Both the position numbers and the translations under genes were made by a program. From IMG/VR virus record IMGVR_UViG_3300042507_004035, positions 1 through 30,695 of that record: a stretch of DNA of 30,695 nucleotides. One strand, given 5' to 3'. How positions within the stretch are numbered: the first letter of the stretch is position 1; the number at the start of each line of letters is the position of its first letter. The notes below the pieces were generated by a model, which had not been told where the DNA came from, did not search any database, and was given only the letters and a program-made list of their open reading frames with translations. This DNA comes from a virus. Positions 14,364 to 22,042 of this stretch are shown here, piece by piece.

Positions 14364-14834
14364 TTATAAAGTAATTATTCTATAGATTTTTGTATCTAAT
14401 TTTTTCAAATCACCTGAATGTGTTAATAGTATACAGTTTTGGTAATCTTTCCAATTAATCATAAAAGTATTATCTAATACTCCTCCATTTAACGATTTAA
14501 TTAAATCATTTAAAGCATTTATAGTATATAATGTATTAGATTCTTTCTTTCTATGTAATAAAATTGTATTATATAATAAACCACTAGTCATATTGTTATG
14601 ATCTATATTATAAGTACAAACATACTCTTCTGTAGATTCTATATAAAGTACAAATATTTTATTAAATAAAATCTTGTATTGGGATTGTATTTTTGAAAGA
14701 GTCTCCTCCAAGTCATTTTTGCTAGAAAATGTGCAAAATAATTTATTACTCATATTATTATAATCTAGACATGTGACATCCATGTCATACTGGAAATAAA
14801 TATATGAGGGGTCTATAACTTGTGTATTTATCAT
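14364..14834 (-). CDS. Hypothetical 156-residue protein
   Basis: A soluble alpha/beta protein with no signal peptide or membrane helix. The C-terminal half has a regular pattern (NTLYTINALNDLIKSLNGG, then a Trp-Lys-Asp-Tyr strand, then a Gly-Asp-Leu-Lys-Lys-Leu turn) that looks like a conserved domain, but I cannot name it. It lies between the GIY-YIG gene and the ssb operon and ends in a hairpin. The ATG at 14834 is 9 bases after the GIY-YIG stop. Position in the replication block suggests a link to DNA synthesis, by inference only. Confidence 0.65.
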   Translation of the reverse strand: MINTQVIDPSYIYFQYDMDVTCLDYNNMSNKLFCTFSSKNDLEETLSKIQSQYKILFNKIFVLYIESTEEYVCTYNIDHNNMTSGLLYNTILLHRKKESNTLYTINALNDLIKSLNGGVLDNTFMINWKDYQNCILLTHSGDLKKLDTKIYRIITL

Positions 14835-14843
14835 AACTTTTAT

Positions 14844-15509
14844 TTATATTTTATATTGAAATTTATATTTTCTAGTGGATTTATGTTTTCCTGTAACACA
14901 GGCACTTATAGAACCTAAATTTATATTTAATTCTTGGGAAGCTTTTGTTATACTTTTCCACTCTTTAATAAAATTACCTTCTAAATCATATTGTAATATG
15001 GGTTTATATAGGGTTTTAGCTCTATTTAATTTTTCTTGTTCAGTTTGTTTTCTTCCTTTTAAACTATTACTAGTTTTATCTCTAGTAGATTGAAGAATGG
15101 TTTTATTCTTATGTGCTAATCCTATTTTATCTTTATGGGATTGTGATTTAGGTACTCCTTTATTAATGGATCTACCTTTATTGGCTATACTTATTCTTAA
15201 TTTACTTTCTTCAGATATTACAACCGCTCCTCCTCCTCCAGGATTTTTATTTAAAACTTCAAATCCCCAACATTTAAACTGGCTTATCCAGTATTGTTCT
15301 AAACTTTTCCAATCTTTAGATTCCCAACTGTTTACATAATCTATGTAACTAAATGTAATACCATTACCATAAGTTCTTTTATGTTGATTTATCCTTTTAT
15401 CCTGTTTATGAGAACGTTCCTTACCTATATAAACACTATTGGGTTTATTAAAGCAATTAGTAATTAAATAAATTTGGGTGAATTTTAAAGAAGAGTCAAT
15501 ATGTATCAT
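14844..15509 (-). CDS. GIY-YIG homing endonuclease
   Basis: The N-terminal domain (about 10-95) is a GIY-YIG nuclease: IYLI and VYIGK give the two strands of the motif, followed by an Arg (RI..HKR) and the catalytic Glu71 (SLEQYWI). Next come NUMOD3 repeats (SEESKLRISIANKGR; SQSHKDKIGLAHKNK; a third, weaker copy), then a NUMOD1 helix-turn-helix (about 170-218). It is a free-standing selfish gene between the polymerase and the 156-residue gene, with a motif 27 bases before its start. The likely cleavage target is the polymerase region of related phages. Both homing genes in this window share NUMOD-type tails but have different nucleases. Confidence 0.88.
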   Translation of the reverse strand: MIHIDSSLKFTQIYLITNCFNKPNSVYIGKERSHKQDKRINQHKRTYGNGITFSYIDYVNSWESKDWKSLEQYWISQFKCWGFEVLNKNPGGGGAVVISEESKLRISIANKGRSINKGVPKSQSHKDKIGLAHKNKTILQSTRDKTSNSLKGRKQTEQEKLNRAKTLYKPILQYDLEGNFIKEWKSITKASQELNINLGSISACVTGKHKSTRKYKFQYKI

Positions 15510-15535
15510 CGTTGTAACATTATGGTTTGGCGACG

Positions 15536-15543
15536 ATAAATAT
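15536..15543 (-). promoter_or_regulatory. ATATTTAT motif before the GIY-YIG gene
   Basis: Exact copy, 9 bases past the polymerase hairpin and 27 bases before the GIY-YIG start. Confidence 0.35.
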
Positions 15544-15552
15544 TACTTCTTT

Positions 15553-15572
15553 AAGCCTCTATTCAGAGGCTT
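15553..15572 (-). terminator. Hairpin terminator overlapping the polymerase stop
   Basis: AAGCCTCT-ATTC-AGAGGCTT is an eight-pair perfect stem that includes the last codons and TAG stop of the polymerase gene (15559-15561). Only a weak T run follows, so termination may be partial. Confidence 0.65.
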
Positions 15573-16902
15573 TTACCTTTTTTAAACAGTTATAATTTTT
15601 CCCATATGAAACATTTACTTTAAAACCACTTTCTTCCATTAATCTTTTAATTTTAACTAAAGTATCTCTCCCATCTTCTTCACTATAATCTAATAAAATA
15701 CTGTCATAAGTATAAAGTAATATACAACTCTTTTTCCCTATCTCCAAATATTCTAATACTTTCTTTATAGAAATTACATTATAAAAAGTCTCCCCTGATT
15801 GTATAATATAGTTTAGCAGTTTTTGTGGAGTTACATTTTCTATATTGTATAGTTTCCTCCCTCCTATTAATTTTATGTATCCCAGGGAATTATAATCTTG
15901 ATATATTTTATCTGTATATTCTTTCACCTTAGCAAAAAACGGTATATCTTTGTATTGGTCAAACACTCCTCCATACAATTGTTTGAATGTTAACTCTTTG
16001 GATTGCTGATATTGTTCTTCTGTTAAAGTATCTGTTTTAAAGTACATTTTTCCTAAATGAGTGTGAACAGAAGCCTCTTCAAATTCATATCCAATCAATT
16101 TAGCTAAAATACGAGGATGATATGAATCGTAATCAAATTCAAATAAGTAATCATTTTGTGGTATAATAGCGGATCTTGTTTCTCCATGTTTTGGTAAGGC
16201 CGCAAAATTTATATTATTAAATGAATTTGTAGGTCTTGATGTGAAATTATACAAGTTATATTGAGTGTAAATTACATTATCTTTTATATTAAATTTAGCA
16301 TTTTTAGGCTTGAAATTCATGGCAAAAACAGGTAAATTTAATGTTATCCCTTGTTTCTCGATATCGTAGAACACTCTAACATATTCATGGTTATAATAGC
16401 TGTTATAATAATTTAAACTTAAAAATCCTACTACCTTTTCATATATCTTTTCTTGAGTCTCATAATGTTTACAAATCGGGATAATAGAGTTTAAATAAGG
16501 TTTATCTCCATAAAGTCTTTCAAAATGAGTGTGTATACTTGTTTCTAAATCTTGTATATACGGAGTGGTTTGGGATGTGGATAATGAAAGCAAATTTACA
16601 TCTAAAACATGTTCACCTAAAAATTCTTCCCCTATTAAATGTGCTGTTGTTTTTTTATCTAAAACGTAGATTAATTTGTGTTTTAGAAGAAATTCTTTTA
16701 CTTTGTCTAAACTTAAATAAAATCCTTCACTATGGTTTATAGTAAAGATTAATCCCTTACCATGTTTTGGTTTATAATAAATTAAGGATACTTCAGTTAG
16801 TACTGGGTGATAATTTGATGATAGAGGAATTACATTAATGTAGCAACTCTCTTGGATATGGAGTTGTGATAATTGATCTTGTGTCTCTACTAAGTAAAAC
16901 AT
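15559..16902 (-). CDS. Short family A DNA polymerase
   Basis: The protein carries the palm and fingers motifs of Pol I-type enzymes. There is a template-binding stretch (TSRPTNSFNNINFAALP, 221-237). Motif A is DYDSYHPRIL (257-266, catalytic Asp257), motif B SKELTFKQLYGG (301-312), and motif C YTYDSILLD (397-405, catalytic Asp400). Against E. coli Pol I, the positions matching Glu710, Arg754 and Glu883 appear to be His262, Tyr298 and Ser401, while Lys758 and Phe762 are kept (Lys302, Phe306). At 447 residues it is much shorter than Klenow-type enzymes. Residues 1-170 look like a reduced 3'-5' exonuclease fold without clear catalytic acids. It is presumably the phage replicase. Confidence 0.88.
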   Translation of the reverse strand: MFYLVETQDQLSQLHIQESCYINVIPLSSNYHPVLTEVSLIYYKPKHGKGLIFTINHSEGFYLSLDKVKEFLLKHKLIYVLDKKTTAHLIGEEFLGEHVLDVNLLSLSTSQTTPYIQDLETSIHTHFERLYGDKPYLNSIIPICKHYETQEKIYEKVVGFLSLNYYNSYYNHEYVRVFYDIEKQGITLNLPVFAMNFKPKNAKFNIKDNVIYTQYNLYNFTSRPTNSFNNINFAALPKHGETRSAIIPQNDYLFEFDYDSYHPRILAKLIGYEFEEASVHTHLGKMYFKTDTLTEEQYQQSKELTFKQLYGGVFDQYKDIPFFAKVKEYTDKIYQDYNSLGYIKLIGGRKLYNIENVTPQKLLNYIIQSGETFYNVISIKKVLEYLEIGKKSCILLYTYDSILLDYSEEDGRDTLVKIKRLMEESGFKVNVSYGKNYNCLKKVKASE

Positions 16903-16920
16903 ATTATAACCTTTATTTAA

Positions 16921-16928
16921 TTAAATAT
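16921..16928 (-). promoter_or_regulatory. ATATTTAA motif before the polymerase
   Basis: One-base variant, 5 bases past the hairpin at 16934-16950 and 19 bases before the polymerase ATG. It marks the switch from the tail module to DNA metabolism. Confidence 0.35.
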
Positions 16929-16933
16929 AAAAA

Positions 16934-16950
16934 GGCTCCCTATGGGAGCC
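16934..16950 (-). terminator. Hairpin terminator at the tail/replication boundary
   Basis: GGCTCCC-TAT-GGGAGCC, a perfect seven-pair stem with a TTTTT run on the minus strand. The stem is identical to that at 3191-3207. Confidence 0.8.
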
Positions 16951-16971
16951 TAATATTTTATATGAAATTTT

Positions 16972-17439
16972 TTATTCTTTAAATTGGTCTAATGGAAATA
17001 CAAAACTACCATCTTCTTTAACTTTACCTTCTCCATCCCATACTTTAAATTCTTTACCATTTACAACAGCCGAATCTAATCTACCTACTAATCCTTTTTT
17101 GAATGCTGATAAATCACTAGTAGTATCTGCAGGGCCTATGTTAAGATTTGCTTTTTCTCTTTTCATAGCAAAAGCTTGTTGTATTTTACCTACTAATTCT
17201 TTATAGTTAGTTGCTCCACCTCTACCTCTTTGAATAGAAGTCATAGCAATAATTGCATCAGGAGATACTAATACTCTGCTTCCTCTTAATTTAAAATGAT
17301 CAGGTAAACTTGTGAATACTTTACTAGGTACTTTTCCTTCTGAAGGAATAAATCTTTTACCACCTCCGCCGGAGATTGTTTTAGAGTTAATTCTCCAATC
17401 GATCTCATTAAGAAGATCTTTTAATTTAATATGAGACAT
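16972..17439 (-). CDS. Hypothetical protein, 155 residues
   Basis: Basic soluble protein. Residues 18-34 are glycine-rich and basic (SGGGGKRF), the middle holds a hydrophobic strand-helix segment (VLVSPDAIIAMTSIQRGRGG), and the C-terminus is acidic. No signal or membrane helix. It is the last gene of the tail transcript before the hairpin at 16934-16950. Its start is 8 bases after the stop of the 24-codon frame. I do not recognise it; a virion or DNA-binding protein are both possible. Confidence 0.6.
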   Translation of the reverse strand: MSHIKLKDLLNEIDWRINSKTISGGGGKRFIPSEGKVPSKVFTSLPDHFKLRGSRVLVSPDAIIAMTSIQRGRGGATNYKELVGKIQQAFAMKREKANLNIGPADTTSDLSAFKKGLVGRLDSAVVNGKEFKVWDGEGKVKEDGSFVFPLDQFKE

Positions 17440-17447
17440 ATTTTTAA

Positions 17448-17522
17448 TTATTTACGTTTAAATTCCACTACAAAAAGAATACAACCAAATGTTGCTATTC
17501 CAATCATGAGACCTTCGGCCAT
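17448..17522 (-). CDS. Possible 24-residue membrane peptide
   Basis: This frame runs from ATG at 17522 to TAA at 17448-17450 (MAEGLMIGIATFGCILFVVE, then a basic end). It is a single hydrophobic helix with a basic C-terminus, like phage micro-peptides. Two things support it: it fills an otherwise empty 121-base gap, and the motif at 17541-17548 lies 19 bases before its ATG, the normal spacing, whereas the next gene is over 100 bases from that motif. The short length keeps confidence moderate. Confidence 0.4.
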   Translation of the reverse strand: MAEGLMIGIATFGCILFVVEFKRK

Positions 17523-17540
17523 TTTAAAAATTAGTTTATT

Positions 17541-17548
17541 ATAAATAT
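17541..17548 (-). promoter_or_regulatory. ATATTTAT motif before the micro-gene
   Basis: Exact copy, 12 bases after the stop of the 197-residue gene and 19 bases before the micro-gene ATG. No hairpin here. Confidence 0.35.
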
Positions 17549-17560
17549 TTGACTTTTTAA

Positions 17561-18154
17561 TTACTTTGAAAATTGTTTTAAATCAGTTAAATATTGTTTT
17601 ATACCAATAAAATTAGGCTCAGTTTTATCTAATATTCTTTGATTGGTATCTATTATACCTGCTCTAGTTGTTATATTGTTAACTTTTTCATTATAAAGAG
17701 GACCTGATATTTGCCAAAATATTGAAACTACTTTCCATAATGAAGTATTGGCATCACCTACACCACTTGTAAAGGCATTATAAGTTGCTTTATTGATTTC
17801 CATTAATCTAAATGTGGTTCCATTTCTTTGTCGGGCAAAATATCTTGTTATTTTACCTGCTCTATAATCTACTTCTGTAGGGCGTGGGGTAAAAGGAGTA
17901 GGGTCAACTAAATTAACTTCAACAGGTTTTAATTGTTTATAATTTTCAACTACAAGATCACTAAAACCAATATTTGATGGTACATAATCTGTTAATAAAA
18001 TAGAAGAACCCTCACTAGGGTTAGCTCCAGTAAATGACTCACCTTTAAAAGTAGTATAATATAAACCAACATAATCCTTACCATCTGGAGTTGTAAATTG
18101 GCCAGGGTTTGCTTTTTGATTAGTTATTACTCGTGATTTAGGAAAATATTTCAT
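17561..18154 (-). CDS. Putative baseplate-associated protein, 197 residues
   Basis: The N-terminus (MKYFPKSRVITNQKANPGQF) is followed by a beta-rich segment with many Tyr, Gly and Thr (about 28-60) and a proline-rich linker (about 80-95). A C-terminal half contains a readable strand pattern (ITRYFARQRNGTTFRLMEIN). No enzyme motif is visible. It lies 14 bases downstream of the tail-lysozyme gene in the baseplate cluster, so a structural baseplate role is the best guess. I do not recognise a named family. Confidence 0.55.
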   Translation of the reverse strand: MKYFPKSRVITNQKANPGQFTTPDGKDYVGLYYTTFKGESFTGANPSEGSSILLTDYVPSNIGFSDLVVENYKQLKPVEVNLVDPTPFTPRPTEVDYRAGKITRYFARQRNGTTFRLMEINKATYNAFTSGVGDANTSLWKVVSIFWQISGPLYNEKVNNITTRAGIIDTNQRILDKTEPNFIGIKQYLTDLKQFSK

Positions 18155-18168
18155 TTTAATTTAGCATT

Positions 18169-19107
18169 TTAACCCCAATATAATTCATCTTGAGAGTTAT
18201 TAAATCTATTATAGAAATTAGTTGCAAATTTACTTCTTTCAGCTGCTCCATATTTAGGTTCATTAAAGTATACATCAGGACCTCTATTACAACCATAACA
18301 AACTTCTACAGTTTTAGCAAATAAGTAAGCAGCATCACTAGCATTTGGTGAATTTCTAACTTCACTTAACCATTTTTTATAAGTTGGGTATCTATTTAAT
18401 AAATAATTAATTTGAGTTTCAATAGTATTACCTATAATGCTAAAAACAGTATTAGCATCTTGAGTGCCACCATTTATAAATTTACCATTCCATTGAATTA
18501 ATCCTAATGAAGGGTATCCATTTGTATCTTTTTTATTTATAGCTTTAGGATTAAATCTACTTTCTTTCTGAATGTTACCCATAATACCTGCCACTGCTAT
18601 TTTACTTAATCCTGATTGTTTTAATAGGTTTTTTACTAATAATTGGTTAGTTGTAGTTTGGGCGTCTGATATAGTATTTGATTCTCCTCCTATTGTTTTA
18701 TATTGTGATAAAGAAGGTTGTTTATCTTTAGCGGCTTGTATAGCTTTTCTATCTGCTTCAGTTAAGGGTTCAAATCTGATATTAAGAGTTTGCCCCGTAA
18801 TTTTAGTTGTCCATTTATTATTATTAAAATTTTGATCAATTGTATGAAGGATGAAAGCAACTTTTTGTTTACCTGCTTCAGAACCTGATTGAATCAAATA
18901 CGATTGGGGCAATGAATCTGAAGGAATTATAAAAGCCGAGTGAGGTATTATTCCACTTAATCCGTCCATTTCTAAACTAAAATCTAATGGTAAAATTACT
19001 CCAGAGTTAAATGCATTATCATCTCCTGATTTATAAGGATCAGAAAATATTTCTCTATATGTATTTAAACATGAATCTATTTGATCTGAATTGAATATTA
19101 AAGCCAT
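18169..19107 (-). CDS. Baseplate hub protein with tail lysozyme domain
   Basis: Residues 155-308 match the phage tail lysozyme fold: a helical start, then GIMGNIQKESRFNP with candidate catalytic Glu182, then LGLIQWNG (about 201-208) and a tail with conserved Asn/Arg near AERSKFATNFYNRF. Residues 1-125 are a beta-rich segment (SLEMDGLSGIIPHSAF; WTTKITGQTLNIRFEPL) that looks like the end of a hub protein. A linker rich in Gln, Ser and Thr joins the two. It would sit at the tail tip and open the peptidoglycan during DNA entry. It follows the 844-residue hub-like gene by 16 bases. Confidence 0.72.
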   Translation of the reverse strand: MALIFNSDQIDSCLNTYREIFSDPYKSGDDNAFNSGVILPLDFSLEMDGLSGIIPHSAFIIPSDSLPQSYLIQSGSEAGKQKVAFILHTIDQNFNNNKWTTKITGQTLNIRFEPLTEADRKAIQAAKDKQPSLSQYKTIGGESNTISDAQTTTNQLLVKNLLKQSGLSKIAVAGIMGNIQKESRFNPKAINKKDTNGYPSLGLIQWNGKFINGGTQDANTVFSIIGNTIETQINYLLNRYPTYKKWLSEVRNSPNASDAAYLFAKTVEVCYGCNRGPDVYFNEPKYGAAERSKFATNFYNRFNNSQDELYWG

Positions 19108-19123
19108 AAATTTATAATTTTAT

Positions 19124-21658
19124 TTAAAACCAAGATCTAGTATTTATACCAGTTTGTTTAATAGCTAACTGAGTCCATACTTTTTCAATTTCTGTATCTC
19201 TAATATTATATATAGATTTATATCCAGTTTCTAATTCATCATATACATAATTGTACAATCCTGAATCTAGATATTCTACTTTTTGATCGGCCTCACCAAA
19301 CCCGTTATAATCTAAACTATCAGCTATAGAATTATTAGATTCAGCATTAATTTTATTTTTAACTTCTTCATATGAACGTTGTAAAGCAGTAAGTTCACCT
19401 TTATCTTCTAAATTTCTAGCAGCTTCTCTTAAAGTTTCATAAACAGCATTTAATCTAAGTAAAACTAATGATTTTACTTGACTTAAAGGAACTGTAGTAA
19501 TTAAATTATTAACTTGAGTAACTCCTAATTCTCTTTCTTGTTGAGCATTTTCTGCTGGAGTGTTAGAGCTAGCTCCTGTTCCTTGTCCACTATATATATT
19601 TTCTACATATGTTCGCAATTCAATATATCTTTCAACAACATTACTATTAGCCCCAGCTTCTTTATTACTTTCAGTTCCTGAATCTACTACTACTGTATCT
19701 AATCTATTGTATAATCCTTTATTTAAGTGAGAAAAAGCTAAAGCATTCTCAGCTCCTTGAACTCCATAAGGTTGAGCTTGAGCAGCTACTACAATCATAG
19801 CGGCAGTGTTAGGTGCTATTTTAGAAGTATAATTAAAATCATAAACTATACTTTTTTTACCTAACACTGGTATTTCAGTATAATCAGGAACTGGAAATCC
19901 AGGACCTGTCATTCTTCTATCATCTAATATTCTTACGCATCTTGAATCATCATCAGGTACAATTCTAAATTCATTATATCCCCCACAAGCTTTAGAGATT
20001 CCATCTAAAATATCTTTAACTAAATCTACAAAATATACATTTCCTTTAGCATCATTAGCTCTCCATTTTTTTATTAAACTAGCTACCCAATTTACATTTA
20101 CTAAAGTCCACATAAATCTACCACCAGTACCATCATTATCAAAAAAGGGAAAATTAGTTTGTATATCTTCAAAAACTCGTGAAGTTATTCCAAAAGGTAA
20201 TTGATTTGAACCAATTAAACATACTGATGGATCAAGTGAACAATGTCTTTGAAAAGTAAAGCATCTATTAGTGTAAGGATTAACATCTATGTAAATGTAA
20301 GGACGTTGTTTATCTTGCTCTTCACCCTCATTTCTCTGAAATAACATTCCTGTAGATTTTATTAATAATAATAAATTACCTAAAGTTATATATACTTGAG
20401 CTAAACCGGGTTTAGTGATGTCTGTAGTATTGGCTTCTTCTTCTCCAGATACTTCATAATCCATTATTAATCTTCCAAAGTAATTAGAAACTGTAATAGC
20501 GGGTACTTTAGTATCTATAAATCCACCATCATAATTAGTAGATATACCAGGTTCATTAATTAATCTATAATTGTATCCTTTTTTTTGTAATTCAGAATTA
20601 AGATTCCAAGCTAATAAATCAAGATTTATATTATTATAAAAAGGTTGAATATAATTTAAATAACCAACATTGGTTTCTATAGTATAATTATCTCTTACAA
20701 TATTATCTCCAAATAAAAAATCCGCTGCAGCATTAGCTAATCCTTCTAAGTAACCTGTATCATCTGGAGCATTAATTACATCTTTAGAATATATTTTATA
20801 TAAAGCACCATTTAGTAATGATTTATTAGAGTCTGAGACTACTGGATAGACTGAGCCTGATAATTCATTATCTGTAGGAGTACTACCTGAATAATCTCCC
20901 GATATATTAATTTTTAATGATTCTAAGATATCCCCTGCTCCTACTAATTGAACTTGGCAATTGAATGTACCATTTTTAGATAAAGAATAAGTAAAATTTT
21001 TAATGGTACCCCAAGAAGCATCATAATTACCACTATGTAATTTTCTATGAGTAGTAATAGCTCCCATCAATTCCTCTTTAGTAGTAATATTATAAAAAGG
21101 AAGTGGTTGAGGAACGTTTTCTATTTTTTCTGTCTTATTATCTATATAGTAAGTATGTCCCCATTCTACTAATAAACCAAAACCTAGTTTCATATACAGA
21201 GCTTCCATTATATTAAGTTGCTCCATATTATGACAAACAAAGTCAATAGTTGTTTCTTTTAAAGTACCTAATTTACCACCAGTTTTAATAGAAATATTAG
21301 TCATACCGGGCATAGGGGTTAAACCAAAATCTGTTCCACCTATACCATAAGCCCCATCAGGGCTTATTCCTGATCGTAATAAATAAGTTTTTTCATTTGT
21401 AAGATTATCTGCTAATCCTCCTTGTAAAATATATTTTCTAGATAATTCATTATCTTGTAATCCTTGATAATTCATATTACCCTCTCTAACATTAGCTCCA
21501 GAACTTACTCTAATCCAAACATTTTTATTAGATAACCAATTTAATTCAGATGAAGATCTGTAATCATTATTAACAAGAGCTTTACGTTTTTCTATTTGAG
21601 TAGCAACATAAGGTTGAAAGGCAGAACCAGCGATATTAGTGTAATCTAAATCGGCCAT
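19124..21658 (-). CDS. Large baseplate hub-like structural protein
   Basis: At 844 residues this is the longest gene in the window. Residues about 120-250 hold a beta-domain signature with SIKTGGKLGTLKETTIDF and LYMKLGFGLLVEWGH (154-168), seen in hub-like virion proteins of marine myoviruses. A second beta region lies at about 440-640, and the C-terminal 200 residues are helical and charged (about 700-800). No enzymatic motif. Gene order (LysM-like wedge protein upstream, lysozyme protein downstream) supports a hub or hub-adjacent role comparable to T4 gp27. The family identity is from memory of similar proteins and is not certain. Confidence 0.6.
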   Translation of the reverse strand: MADLDYTNIAGSAFQPYVATQIEKRKALVNNDYRSSSELNWLSNKNVWIRVSSGANVREGNMNYQGLQDNELSRKYILQGGLADNLTNEKTYLLRSGISPDGAYGIGGTDFGLTPMPGMTNISIKTGGKLGTLKETTIDFVCHNMEQLNIMEALYMKLGFGLLVEWGHTYYIDNKTEKIENVPQPLPFYNITTKEELMGAITTHRKLHSGNYDASWGTIKNFTYSLSKNGTFNCQVQLVGAGDILESLKINISGDYSGSTPTDNELSGSVYPVVSDSNKSLLNGALYKIYSKDVINAPDDTGYLEGLANAAADFLFGDNIVRDNYTIETNVGYLNYIQPFYNNINLDLLAWNLNSELQKKGYNYRLINEPGISTNYDGGFIDTKVPAITVSNYFGRLIMDYEVSGEEEANTTDITKPGLAQVYITLGNLLLLIKSTGMLFQRNEGEEQDKQRPYIYIDVNPYTNRCFTFQRHCSLDPSVCLIGSNQLPFGITSRVFEDIQTNFPFFDNDGTGGRFMWTLVNVNWVASLIKKWRANDAKGNVYFVDLVKDILDGISKACGGYNEFRIVPDDDSRCVRILDDRRMTGPGFPVPDYTEIPVLGKKSIVYDFNYTSKIAPNTAAMIVVAAQAQPYGVQGAENALAFSHLNKGLYNRLDTVVVDSGTESNKEAGANSNVVERYIELRTYVENIYSGQGTGASSNTPAENAQQERELGVTQVNNLITTVPLSQVKSLVLLRLNAVYETLREAARNLEDKGELTALQRSYEEVKNKINAESNNSIADSLDYNGFGEADQKVEYLDSGLYNYVYDELETGYKSIYNIRDTEIEKVWTQLAIKQTGINTRSWF

Positions 21659-21664
21659 AACTTA

Positions 21665-21985
21665 TTATATATTATTTAATTGATTATATTTAGATATAAG
21701 ACTTGATAAATCTTTAGGTATTCTTAAATACATTCCTGTTGGTGGATAAATTGAGCCTCCTTCTAGATTATTAACCATAGCTATAACCCACCATAAAGTA
21801 GCATCTCCATAAAAATCAAAAGCTATATTATCTAATCTATCAGTTACTCCTGTTAAAATATAATTATCATCAGGTTGGGCTTCAATATTAGGATAATAAG
21901 TTGGTTTATACATAGTTTTACCTGAAGTTGAGGCAATACCTGTATCAGATTTCATTGTAGAGATTATTTGATATCTACTTGGCAT
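21665..21985 (-). CDS. gp53-like baseplate wedge protein with LysM fold
   Basis: The 106-residue protein has a LysM-type core: TDRLDNIAFDFYGDATLWW (about 48-66) followed by VIAMVNN and the closing PPTGMYLRIP (about 81-90). This pattern occurs in small baseplate proteins related to T4 gp53, where the fold serves protein contacts rather than sugar binding. It has its own junction upstream (motif 22002-22009, hairpin 22023-22038) and ends 6 bases before the large hub-like gene. Length matches the single-domain version of the family. Confidence 0.7.
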   Translation of the reverse strand: MPSRYQIISTMKSDTGIASTSGKTMYKPTYYPNIEAQPDDNYILTGVTDRLDNIAFDFYGDATLWWVIAMVNNLEGGSIYPPTGMYLRIPKDLSSLISKYNQLNNI

Positions 21986-22001
21986 AGTTTTATATTTTAA
22001 T

Positions 22002-22009
22002 ATAAATAT
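22002..22009 (-). promoter_or_regulatory. ATATTTAT motif before the wedge/hub operon
   Basis: Exact copy, 13 bases past the hairpin at 22023-22038 and 17 bases before the ATG at 21985. Confidence 0.35.
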
Positions 22010-22022
22010 GTAAAATACAAAA

Positions 22023-22038
22023 GGCTCCTAATGGAGCC
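22023..22038 (-). terminator. Hairpin terminator after the 655-residue tail gene
   Basis: GGCTCC-TAAT-GGAGCC, six perfect pairs and a TTTT run on the minus strand, 4 bases after the stop at 22043. Same GGCTCC core as the hairpins at 3191 and 16934. Confidence 0.72.
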
Positions 22039-22042
22039 TAAT

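Noticed and set aside
14844-16902. Polymerase split by the GIY-YIG gene, with the missing part beyond it
   Set aside because: Motifs A, B and C are all within the 447-residue gene, which ends at its own stop and hairpin. The 156-residue gene beyond shows no polymerase motif.
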